Notes under the pieces: model-generated
Told to the model about the DNA's origin: nothing
Seen by the model: only the letters and a program-made list of their open reading frames with translations
The model's database searches: none
Program-made: the position numbers and the translations under genes
From: a virus
Virus record (IMG/VR): IMGVR_UViG_3300042691_035074
Coordinates: 1-22,984 of that record
Direction: 5' to 3' (one strand)
DNA: 22,984 nt
Part shown: positions 16,788-22,984 of the stretch, piece after piece
How the letters are laid out: every line of letters starts with the position of its first letter
Numbering within the stretch: position 1 is the stretch's first letter

Positions 16788-18075
16788 GAGTTTTTGTTTT
16801 GCGCCCTGGACTCACACTTATTTGAGTCCACAGACTGAACGACGTATGTGTTGTACTAGTAGGGAGCCAGCACAAAATTTTAAACAGTATATAGATACAA
16901 CAGCAGGCACTGGAAAATATATTCCTTTAACTTTAGAAGATCATTGGAATTCCGATCATATGAAATCTGTTCGGAAACGAATGTTAGCAGGTGAAATTTT
17001 GCCTGAATGTGAAGTATGCAATAATAAGTTATTGAATACAGATGTTTACCGTAGTTATTTTAACAATTTATTTTCTCATAAGTATAATGAAGTATTAGAA
17101 AATACAGATAAGACCACTGGTTACACCACTATGAAACCTGTAAGTTGGGATTATAGATTTAGTAATCTGTGTAATTATAAGTGTCGTACATGCGGTGATA
17201 TGTTAAGCAGCAGTTGGGAAACGGAGCAACGTCAACACAACATGATAGATTGGCATGATCCTAAAAACCATTGGATGCAGCCAGATGTAAAAACACAAAT
17301 TGAACAATTTCAAAGTGATCAAATTGAAAAAGAATTTAGTCAAGCAGTAGAGGAACATCGTGTAGAGGAAATTTATTGGGTTGGTGGCGAACCGCTGATG
17401 TACGAACAACATTGGCGGTATATGCAAAGAATAATTGAGTTAGGAGACGGTCCGAATGTTTATGCAAGATATAACACAAATCTCAGTAGAGTTAAGTATA
17501 AAGGTATTGATTTGTATAATGATATTCTTTCTAGGCTTGGTGATTGGCAAATATGTGCAAGTTTGGACGGCACAGGTAAGATCGGAGAATACATTAGAAC
17601 AGGTCTTAATTATGATTCGTGGTATGAAAACTTCCGTAAAGGAGTTGAAATCCAACGTCACCGACGTCAAATGCGAATTGACTTTACGCTCACTTTGCCC
17701 GGAATGTTCGAAATTATTAATATACAGCGACTTGCAGAAAAAGAAAATGTAGATGTATTATCGAAAGTAGTTTTTAGTTTAAGTCCTAACATTATTTTAA
17801 GTCCCTTATCACTACCAAAAACAATTTTACATCCTTGGATAGACGAAATTTTGAACAGTGATTTACACATACCCAGTATGAGAGATATTCTAGTACAATT
17901 AAAATCGAGGCCTACTTTTCAAGAGGAATGGCCCGAACAATACCAAAAAGGATTATATAACGGCAAGAAGAGAATATTACATTTGGAAAAAATAAGAACA
18001 CAATCGATTACTCTTGAAGAAATACTTGCTCAAAAACCTGAATTATTGAAATGGTGGAATCAAATTGAATGTTAA
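16780..18075 (+). CDS. Radical SAM protein with N-terminal twitch-type region, copy 6
   Basis: I choose ATG 16780 (431 residues) rather than ATG 16756, because AAAGG at 16766-16770 is well placed and the overlap with the previous gene is then eight bases. The protein begins MNKSFCFAPW (Cys6), then RMCC (24-25) and CEVCNN (77, 80), the radical SAM core CNYKCRTC (131, 135, 138) with LSSSWETEQ, and VGGEPLMY (201-208). The C-terminal D-x2-R-x3-F motif of copies 1, 3, 4 and 5 is not evident; the end is helical and Lys/Glu-rich (HLEKIRTQSITLEEILAQKP). It is the last copy in the array and overlaps the unknown gene that follows by 11 bases. The substrate is unknown. Confidence 0.8.
   Translation: MNKSFCFAPWTHTYLSPQTERRMCCTSREPAQNFKQYIDTTAGTGKYIPLTLEDHWNSDHMKSVRKRMLAGEILPECEVCNNKLLNTDVYRSYFNNLFSHKYNEVLENTDKTTGYTTMKPVSWDYRFSNLCNYKCRTCGDMLSSSWETEQRQHNMIDWHDPKNHWMQPDVKTQIEQFQSDQIEKEFSQAVEEHRVEEIYWVGGEPLMYEQHWRYMQRIIELGDGPNVYARYNTNLSRVKYKGIDLYNDILSRLGDWQICASLDGTGKIGEYIRTGLNYDSWYENFRKGVEIQRHRRQMRIDFTLTLPGMFEIINIQRLAEKENVDVLSKVVFSLSPNIILSPLSLPKTILHPWIDEILNSDLHIPSMRDILVQLKSRPTFQEEWPEQYQKGLYNGKKRILHLEKIRTQSITLEEILAQKPELLKWWNQIEC
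18053..18058 (+). promoter_or_regulatory. Shine-Dalgarno site GGTGGA for a TTG start
   Basis: GGTGGA lies six bases before TTG 18065 and is inside the last codons of radical SAM copy 6. It supports the TTG start, because the frame has a stop (TGA at 18047-18049) just upstream and no ATG until far downstream. Confidence 0.4.
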
Positions 18076-19147
18076 TGTTACACTTAGAAACCCTCTTTTA
18101 AAAGAAGATCAGATAACTTATCATATAGATGTATATGACACACCATTGGCAAAACTGTGGTATGCTGCGTTGCAAGGACTATTACAATCTAACAAATATT
18201 TAGAAAAGAATTTTTGTTTTTTAGGATTTCCCGATAGCGATAGAAATTTAAGTTATATATGTAAGGAATTAAGTTGGGCTAAGGAAACTATTAACAATTA
18301 TTTCAGTTCAGAATATCAAATCTTAGAAACGTTTACACCTGAAGTCATGTTTTCTAATTTAGAAATAAATCATGAATTAATGAATAAACTTCATTTTCAT
18401 TTTGAACGTTTACAAGGAACAGTTAATGGGTTAAGCGATTATTATAAAAAAGCAGATTACAAAACAAAATTTGCAATAAGACAATTGAATAATCTGTGCC
18501 ACGAAGCAGAAGCACTAATGCTTAGTATAAGAAAAAAACACAATATGCCACTGTGGATTAGGCCCAGTCAAATTACGACATTTCTAACTGCCCACCGATA
18601 TAAATTTCCAGATGAACATAAACAAATATTCAATGAAAAAAACTATGATAGAAAATTTGGTGAGGTTTATCTGCATTGGTCACAAATAGGCAAAACTTTA
18701 TTCGAGGTATTTAGGGATGAAGATGCTGCTGATTTAGATATTGCTACCTGTTCGGCTATTACCCATTTAGAATACTATAGCGGTGAATTTGATATAGAAT
18801 GGGGAAACAGTATTACATATAATGGAAACTTCCCCTGGCATAATTTAGAAATAGATAATTTTAAAAAATGGTTAGTAAAAAATAAAATCGATATCAATGA
18901 CTCAATCTACAATTTCGGTTACCACTCTATAGGACAAGTTGATTTAATCAAAAGCTTTGGAACCAAAAATCAGTCTGAAATCTTAAAAGTGCTTTCAAAA
19001 CATTTAGACATATACTGCATTACTGCAGGAGAACTAACTAATTTTTATAATTATAATTGGACGGACGATAACTATTATCATGAGCAAATTAAACTATTGA
19101 TCCCCGGTTATGATTACAGTAGTCGTCAAATTTTACAAGGGGCTTGA
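18065..19147 (+). CDS. Unknown His/Glu-rich partner of the radical SAM cluster
   Basis: The 360-residue protein must begin at TTG 18065 (or a rarer codon), since the next in-frame Met is residue 95. No known domain is recognised, though I have the impression that similar proteins occur in other marine T4-like phages. It is mostly helical. Potential metal ligands are spaced along the helices: HFHFERLQG (His110, His112, Glu114), CHEAEALM (His146, Glu147, Glu149), GEVYLHWSQIGKTLFE (Glu200, His204, Glu214) and THLE (His234, Glu236). The second and first of these are separated by a regular helix (KKADYKTKFAIRQLNNL). This could be a metal-binding helical bundle, but it might equally be a structural or substrate-binding protein. 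It overlaps copy 6 and is followed directly by the microprotein gene. Confidence 0.65.
   Translation: MNVNVTLRNPLLKEDQITYHIDVYDTPLAKLWYAALQGLLQSNKYLEKNFCFLGFPDSDRNLSYICKELSWAKETINNYFSSEYQILETFTPEVMFSNLEINHELMNKLHFHFERLQGTVNGLSDYYKKADYKTKFAIRQLNNLCHEAEALMLSIRKKHNMPLWIRPSQITTFLTAHRYKFPDEHKQIFNEKNYDRKFGEVYLHWSQIGKTLFEVFRDEDAADLDIATCSAITHLEYYSGEFDIEWGNSITYNGNFPWHNLEIDNFKKWLVKNKIDINDSIYNFGYHSIGQVDLIKSFGTKNQSEILKVLSKHLDIYCITAGELTNFYNYNWTDDNYYHEQIKLLIPGYDYSSRQILQGA
19137..19142 (+). promoter_or_regulatory. Shine-Dalgarno site AAGGGG
   Basis: AAGGGG lies six bases before ATG 19149. It is one of the strongest ribosome binding sites in the window and supports translation of the very short gene that follows. 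Confidence 0.55.
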
Positions 19148-19148
19148 T

Positions 19149-19250
19149 ATGGCATGGTTATTACGATTATATCACAGAATAAAACTCGAAATTCGATATA
19201 GAAAAAAATTAAAAGAATTACGTAAAAGAGACCCATTTATTTACAAATGA
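19149..19250 (+). CDS. 33-residue basic microprotein
   Basis: ATG 19149 to TGA 19248-19250 encodes 33 residues: MAWLLRLYHRIKLEIRYRKK then LKELRKRDPFIYK. A strong AAGGGG site precedes it, and its stop overlaps the ATG of the next gene (ATGA), so it is probably translationally coupled. It is highly basic with a short hydrophobic start and a predicted amphipathic helix. I recall short basic proteins with the ending KRDPFIY in other marine T4-like phages, so I believe it is conserved. Possible roles are an RNA- or membrane-binding peptide, a small accessory subunit, or even a substrate of the neighbouring enzymes; none can be shown here. Confidence 0.65.
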   Translation: MAWLLRLYHRIKLEIRYRKKLKELRKRDPFIYK

Positions 19251-19918
19251 TATATTGTATCGGTGACAGTTTTACTTTTGGTGCAGAATTGCCAGACACA
19301 GGCAACGGCATTAGACCTAGTAAATTAGCATGGCCGGGAATCTTATCTAATATGCTGATGCATCCTACTACAAATTTAGGAAAACAAGCATGTAGTAATC
19401 TACGTATTATAAAAAAAACAATGTCATGTGTCTTTAGAGGAGATGCAGATTTAATCATTATTGCATTTACTAATCCAGAAAGAACAGATTTTATTGATAA
19501 ACAGGGAGTATTTTCTGTCTGGCCAGGAAGGAATATTCAACGTTTAGAATATACTAGAGCAAAGATTATTAATTATATCAATGAAATTTATGTGGAAGGT
19601 AAGACTGTTAATTGGTATCAAAGAAACTGGTTACGAGATGTGATATTATTACAAAATTTTCTACAACAAAATAATCAAAAATATATAATGGTTCAATCTC
19701 ATATGTCGCAATGGAATAATTATGTTTTCAAAGATCAAAATCTTGATCTTACATCTAAAATTGATACCACTTATTTTGTAGGATGGCCCTATGATGGATT
19801 TACAGAATGGGCTCACGGTTCTAAAGAAGGCCCCGGAGGTCATTTTTTAGAAGATGGTCACAAGATTGTAGCAGAAAAAATTTATGCATATATTGGGCGT
19901 TTCGGCTGGTTTTCATGA
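19247..19918 (+). CDS. SGNH/GDSL-type hydrolase-like protein
   Basis: This 223-residue protein begins MIYCIGDSFTFGAELPDTGN, with Gly6-Asp-Ser8-Phe as block I of SGNH hydrolases (esterases, often acting on acetyl or acyl groups on sugars). Later segments fit the family: FTNPER (Asn76) as block III and GGHFLEDGHKIVAEKI as block V. His199 lies where the catalytic His is expected, six residues before the following GH. The acid normally three residues before that His is absent (Pro196), so activity may rely on another residue. The start ATG overlaps the preceding microprotein stop. A role in adding, removing or remodelling an acyl group on the proposed decoration is inferred. Confidence 0.65.
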   Translation: MIYCIGDSFTFGAELPDTGNGIRPSKLAWPGILSNMLMHPTTNLGKQACSNLRIIKKTMSCVFRGDADLIIIAFTNPERTDFIDKQGVFSVWPGRNIQRLEYTRAKIINYINEIYVEGKTVNWYQRNWLRDVILLQNFLQQNNQKYIMVQSHMSQWNNYVFKDQNLDLTSKIDTTYFVGWPYDGFTEWAHGSKEGPGGHFLEDGHKIVAEKIYAYIGRFGWFS

Positions 19919-21353
19919 TGCTGCTGTGTGTGTTTTAGACATTCTTGGAAACATACAGTTTGCAGCTCACAGTGAAAGATACAGTAAAATAAAAAATGAT
20001 CATAATATTGATTCGGGTTTAATTGACGAATTAAAAGAATATGATATAACTAAAATTGGCTATTATGAAAATCCTTTACAAAAGCAACTGAGGCAATTCT
20101 ATGCAGGGCAAGGTATAGAATGTAACGCTATTACTAAACAACAAATAATTAGAAAATATTTTGGTAACGCCTTTTGCGGATGCGACATTCAAACGTTTAA
20201 TCATCATTTAAGTCATGCAGCCGCGGGTTTTCAAACCAGTGACTTTGACCGTGCCACCGTAGTAGTGATAGATGCCATTGGAGAATGGGAAACTGTATCT
20301 ATCTATGCTGCAGAGTATCGAGATAACCGTGCGGTGTATAAAAAACTTTGGACAAAGTACTATCCTCATAGTATAGGATTGTTTTATAGTTCAATGACCA
20401 AAGCAGTCGGACTCAAACCATTAGATGAAGAATATATTTTAATGGGAATGAGTGCTTATGGTGATCGGGATTATTCAAATTTACTAAAGAATCATTTTAT
20501 TAAAGATGAGTGGAATTTAGAATTTACCGATAACTTTCATCTAGGCACAGACTTATCTCATACAAATTATCTAGATCCAATGGATGTGGCTGCAGGCGCA
20601 CAAACACTGACTGAAAATTTAATTTGTAATGTTATGAAACGTGCTAAAAATTACAATTGGTCAGACAACTTAGTTTACATGGGTGGTGTGGCTTTGAACT
20701 GTTTGGCTAACGCGAAGTTATTTGAATATTTTAAAAATATTTGGATAATGCCTAATCCCGGAGATGCAGGTAGTAGTCTAGGAGCAGCAGCATTAGTGTA
20801 CGGTAAACGACTTAATTGGACCAATTGTTATTTAGGCCATAATATACCAGGACCCTATCCAGTAAATTCTTTATTAGATGAATTATTAAAAAATAAAATT
20901 GTGGGTATTGCCAATGGTAGAGCCGAATTCGGTCCTAGAGCATTGGGCAATAGAAGTTTGCTAGCAGATCCCAGAGGAACAGATATTAAAGATAAAGTTA
21001 ATGAAATAAAACAAAGACAAAAATTCAGACCCTTTGCACCAGTAATATTAGAAGAATTGGCCGACGACTATTTTGAAATGCCTACAAAACAAAGCAGGTA
21101 TATGCAGTTTATTGCCCCTTGTCGTTATCCTGATTTATTCCCCGCTATTGCACATTATGATAATACCAGCCGGGTACAAACTGTGCCTAAGGATAATTCC
21201 GGAATTCGAGAATTATTAGAAAAATGGTTTATATTAACAGGCTGTCCTATTCTATTAAATACAAGTCTAAATATTCGTGGTCAACCAATGGTGAATAATC
21301 GAAAAGACGCAGATGATTTTCAAACACTATATAATGTGAGAGTTTTTTCGTAG
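19884..21353 (+). CDS. O-carbamoyltransferase (NodU/CmcH/TobZ family)
   Basis: This 489-residue protein carries the family's features. N-terminal: MHILGVSAGFHDAAVCVLD, then FNHHLSHAAAGF (His107, 108, 111), metal- and substrate-related His residues. Middle: YPHSIGLFYSSMTKAVGLKP, YILMGMSAYGD, YMGGVALNCLANAK and NPGDAGSSLGAA. C-terminal: GRAEFGPRALGNRSLLADPR (345-364), KFRPFAPVILEE and TSLNIRGQPMVN. Family members use carbamoyl phosphate and ATP to make carbamoyl-adenylate and then carbamoylate a hydroxyl, usually on a sugar or antibiotic. The protein is at the short end of the family but ends in a way I consider complete. It overlaps the SGNH gene by 35 bases. The acceptor is unknown; a glycan decoration is plausible. 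Confidence 0.85.
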   Translation: MHILGVSAGFHDAAVCVLDILGNIQFAAHSERYSKIKNDHNIDSGLIDELKEYDITKIGYYENPLQKQLRQFYAGQGIECNAITKQQIIRKYFGNAFCGCDIQTFNHHLSHAAAGFQTSDFDRATVVVIDAIGEWETVSIYAAEYRDNRAVYKKLWTKYYPHSIGLFYSSMTKAVGLKPLDEEYILMGMSAYGDRDYSNLLKNHFIKDEWNLEFTDNFHLGTDLSHTNYLDPMDVAAGAQTLTENLICNVMKRAKNYNWSDNLVYMGGVALNCLANAKLFEYFKNIWIMPNPGDAGSSLGAAALVYGKRLNWTNCYLGHNIPGPYPVNSLLDELLKNKIVGIANGRAEFGPRALGNRSLLADPRGTDIKDKVNEIKQRQKFRPFAPVILEELADDYFEMPTKQSRYMQFIAPCRYPDLFPAIAHYDNTSRVQTVPKDNSGIRELLEKWFILTGCPILLNTSLNIRGQPMVNNRKDADDFQTLYNVRVFS

Positions 21354-21377
21354 CCCATGCAATGTTTAACTACTTAA

Positions 21378-21384
21378 AAAGGAG
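21378..21384 (+). promoter_or_regulatory. Strong Shine-Dalgarno site AAAGGAG
   Basis: AAAGGAG lies five bases before ATG 21390. It occurs in the only clear intergenic gap (36 bases) after about 14 kb of overlapping genes, so a separate translation, and perhaps transcription, unit may start here. No promoter is clear in the gap itself. Confidence 0.6.
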
Positions 21385-21389
21385 TATCA

Positions 21390-22247
21390 ATGAGTAGACA
21401 AAAAATTCTTATAATGGGTTTGCCTGGTGCAGGCAAAACATATTTTGCTGAAAGACTAAAAACTTATTTAGAAAATTTCAGCGATATTTCTCATATGCCA
21501 ACATCCAGAATGCTCAATCTAGAATCTTTACCCACAACTTGGAAGGCTGAAGTTACTTGGTTTAATGCCGACGAGATTCGCAAGAAATACAATGATTGGG
21601 ATTTCAGTCGAGAAGGCCGCATTCGTCAAAGTTTACGTATGGCGCAATTTGCTTTAGAATGTTCGGGTGATTTTGTTATCTGTGACTTTGTTGCACCGTT
21701 GCCCGAAATGCGACATAATTTTAAGGCAGACTGGACTATTTGGATTGACACCATCGATGCTGGTCGGTATGAAGATACCAATAAAGCTTTTATTCCGCCA
21801 GACATTTATGATTTTCGTATTACTGAACAAAACGCAGACAAATGGGTACCATTTGTGGGGAACCACATCTTAAACAATAAACGTCGTCCTATTTTTGATT
21901 GGAAAAAAGAAACTGTACAAATGTTAGGGCGGTGGCAACCATGGCATGCTGGTCATCGTGCATTGTTTGACCGTGCTATGGCCAAAACAGGTCAAGTATG
22001 TATTATGATCAGAGATTGTCAAGGTTGGCAAGGCAGTAATCCGTTTGCTATAGAACAAGTCACTAACTTGATAAAACGTGATCTTGATCCTTTGTATCAA
22101 GGTCAGTATACTATTCAAGTTGTACCTAATATTGTTAATATAACGTATGGTAGAGATGTAGGTTATAAAATAGAACAAGAAGTGTTTGATGACACTATTC
22201 ACAGTATCAGTGCAACTAAAATTAGACAAACCATGGGATTAAAGTGA
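21390..22247 (+). CDS. APS-kinase-like / nucleotidyltransferase fusion
   Basis: This 285-residue protein joins two domains. Residues 1-165 are a P-loop kinase of the adenylylsulfate-kinase type, with GLPGAGKT (10-17) as Walker A, FNADEIRKKYNDWDFSREGR (58-77) as the family's substrate-binding motif, and CDF as a likely Walker-B-type strand. Residues 175-285 are a small nucleotidyltransferase with HAGH (186-189, the HxGH motif) and ISATKIR (273-279), as in cytidylyl-, NMN- and phosphopantetheine-adenylyltransferases. Similar fusions are found in phages. Unlike sulfate-activating fusions, no full ATP sulfurylase is present, so a phosphorylate-then-nucleotidylate role for a sugar or alcohol is a reasonable alternative to PAPS synthesis. 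It overlaps the dCMP deaminase start. Confidence 0.7.
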   Translation: MSRQKILIMGLPGAGKTYFAERLKTYLENFSDISHMPTSRMLNLESLPTTWKAEVTWFNADEIRKKYNDWDFSREGRIRQSLRMAQFALECSGDFVICDFVAPLPEMRHNFKADWTIWIDTIDAGRYEDTNKAFIPPDIYDFRITEQNADKWVPFVGNHILNNKRRPIFDWKKETVQMLGRWQPWHAGHRALFDRAMAKTGQVCIMIRDCQGWQGSNPFAIEQVTNLIKRDLDPLYQGQYTIQVVPNIVNITYGRDVGYKIEQEVFDDTIHSISATKIRQTMGLK

Positions 22248-22681
22248 AAGAAAAAATGATTCGTGCGTACATGCAAACTGCAAAAATTTTTGCAGAGTGC
22301 AGTACTGCACGAAGGCTTCATGTAGGGGCAATAGTTGTTAAAGATGATAGAATTATCAGTATAGGCTATAACGGAATGCCATCTGGATGGAATAATAACT
22401 GCGAAGACGAAATACGATGGCCCAATGGTGAAATTCGATTTTTAGAGACTAAGCCTGAAGTACTTCATGCTGAATCAAATGCTATAAGTAAACTAGCCCG
22501 CAGCAGTGAAAGTGGGGATGGCGCCACTATGTTTATTACGCACAGTCCTTGTTTAGATTGTGCTAAATTAATCTTTCAAAGCGGGATTAAATCTGTGTAT
22601 TATGGCACTCAATATCGAAGCACTGATGGTATAAATTTTCTCGATAAATGCCAAATTGATATAAAACAGATCGATGTTTGA
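22244..22681 (+). CDS. Deoxycytidylate (dCMP) deaminase-like protein
   Basis: This 145-residue protein starts at GTG 22244, which overlaps the previous stop (GTGA); ATG 22256 is an alternative. It has HAESN (His75, Glu77), the catalytic zinc site and proton shuttle, and SPCLDC (Cys103, Cys106), the other two zinc ligands. GYNGMPSGWNNNCEDE is typical of dCMP deaminases, which convert dCMP to dUMP. It is close in length to small phage dCMP deaminases. A purely metabolic role in pyrimidine supply is most likely; a role in modified-base synthesis cannot be excluded. The start of the next gene overlaps its end by eight bases. Confidence 0.85.
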   Translation: MKEKMIRAYMQTAKIFAECSTARRLHVGAIVVKDDRIISIGYNGMPSGWNNNCEDEIRWPNGEIRFLETKPEVLHAESNAISKLARSSESGDGATMFITHSPCLDCAKLIFQSGIKSVYYGTQYRSTDGINFLDKCQIDIKQIDV

Positions 22682-22984
22682 TGTATTCTATAAAGGCCCA
22701 AAGCCTAATCTATTTGCCTTTGAACAACCTGCAAGTTCACTAGAACAAGCAAACAGTCAGTGCAGAACAAACTACTTTTGGTTTATTGACGGACTGAATA
22801 ATTATACTGATTTTGATTTTCATTTTAAACCAGTGCCGTGGGAGGCTGATCAGACACACGTTTGGCCTAGTCAATATCAGCAGAATGGTGGTACAATGTT
22901 AGTGCCTAAAGGCACAGTAGAACATAAATGGAATTGGCACGAAGAAATAATTAAAAGAACCGAGTCTGCTCCGATATACTACAT
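22674..22984 (+). CDS. Conserved phage protein, glycosyltransferase-associated type, 3'-partial
   Basis: An ATG at 22674 opens a frame without a stop to the right edge (103 complete codons). The sequence begins MFDVFYKGPKPNLFAFEQPA and continues CRTNYFWFIDGLNNYTDFDF, then VPWEADQTHVWPSQYQQNGG and TMLVPKG. I recall this DVFY..G.KPN / R-T-x-Y-F-W / W-P-S-Q-x-Q pattern from marine T4-like phages, where it is often attached to or beside glycosyltransferase-type proteins, but I cannot name a characterised function. It overlaps the dCMP deaminase stop by eight bases. The protein is cut by the window, so its full domain structure is not visible. Confidence 0.6.
   Translation, partial: MFDVFYKGPKPNLFAFEQPASSLEQANSQCRTNYFWFIDGLNNYTDFDFHFKPVPWEADQTHVWPSQYQQNGGTMLVPKGTVEHKWNWHEEIIKRTESAPIYY

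Noticed and set aside
17456-17752. A 98-residue + strand frame with a hydrophobic, membrane-like segment and a CPEC motif, resembling a small membrane protein
   Set aside because: It lies wholly inside radical SAM copy 6 in another frame, has no ribosome binding site and its hydrophobicity arises from the AT-rich antagonistic frame. Copy 6 is clearly the real gene.
19237-19458. A reverse-strand frame near the SGNH gene
   Set aside because: It overlaps the microprotein and SGNH gene, both supported by ribosome sites and family motifs on the + strand.
1-22984. tRNA genes, CRISPR arrays, insertion sequences, att sites and replication origins
   Set aside because: I saw no cloverleaf, direct-repeat array, transposase or integrase, or iteron-like structure on reading both strands; coding density leaves almost no room for them.

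Overview
The window looks like part of the genome of a marine, T4-like tailed phage (myovirus morphology), probably infecting a bacterium such as SAR11, a cyanobacterium or a methylotroph. The reasons are: very AT-rich DNA, every supported gene on the + strand with overlaps or gaps of a few bases, tail/virion proteins built from modules typical of marine T4-like phages, TATAAATA-like late-promoter boxes, and phage auxiliary genes (glycosyltransferases, carbamoyltransferase, kinase/nucleotidyltransferase fusion, dCMP deaminase). The host and exact phage lineage cannot be fixed from the sequence alone. No tRNA, CRISPR array, integrase, transposase or origin was seen, and there is no gene-free stretch longer than about 40 bases.

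Layout. (1) Bases 1-7514 form a virion/tail block: the 3' part of a large structural protein that enters from the left edge, a tail-fibre-like protein, a 49-residue protein not previously obvious (3837-3986), a structural protein that shares an N-terminal motif with it, a second fibre protein with a conserved C-terminal domain, another virion-type protein and a small helical protein. (2) Bases 7465-10404 hold two paralogous glycosyltransferase-fold proteins, a small unknown, and a third glycosyltransferase-like protein. (3) Bases 10401-18075 hold six consecutive radical SAM genes, each with an N-terminal cysteine-rich 'twitch'-type region before the CxxxCxxC core. (4) Bases 18065-21353 hold a His/Glu-rich protein of unknown function with a TTG start, a 33-residue basic microprotein, an SGNH-like hydrolase and an O-carbamoyltransferase, all overlapping. 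(5) Bases 21390-22984, behind a strong ribosome binding site, hold an APS-kinase-like/nucleotidyltransferase fusion, a dCMP deaminase-like enzyme, and the start of a further conserved phage protein that runs off the right edge.

How the genes may work together. From about 7465 to 21353 the genes are joined end to start, which suggests co-translation of one long message. Glycosyltransferases, an activating kinase/nucleotidyltransferase, a carbamoyltransferase, an SGNH esterase-like protein and six radical SAM enzymes together resemble a pathway that makes and attaches an unusual decoration. Since the block directly follows the fibre genes, the most economical guess is modification of the virion (tail fibres) or of a cell-surface glycan; nucleic-acid modification is an alternative. 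The substrate is unknown, and this six-enzyme radical SAM array with its two unknown partner proteins is the best candidate in the window for an undescribed system.
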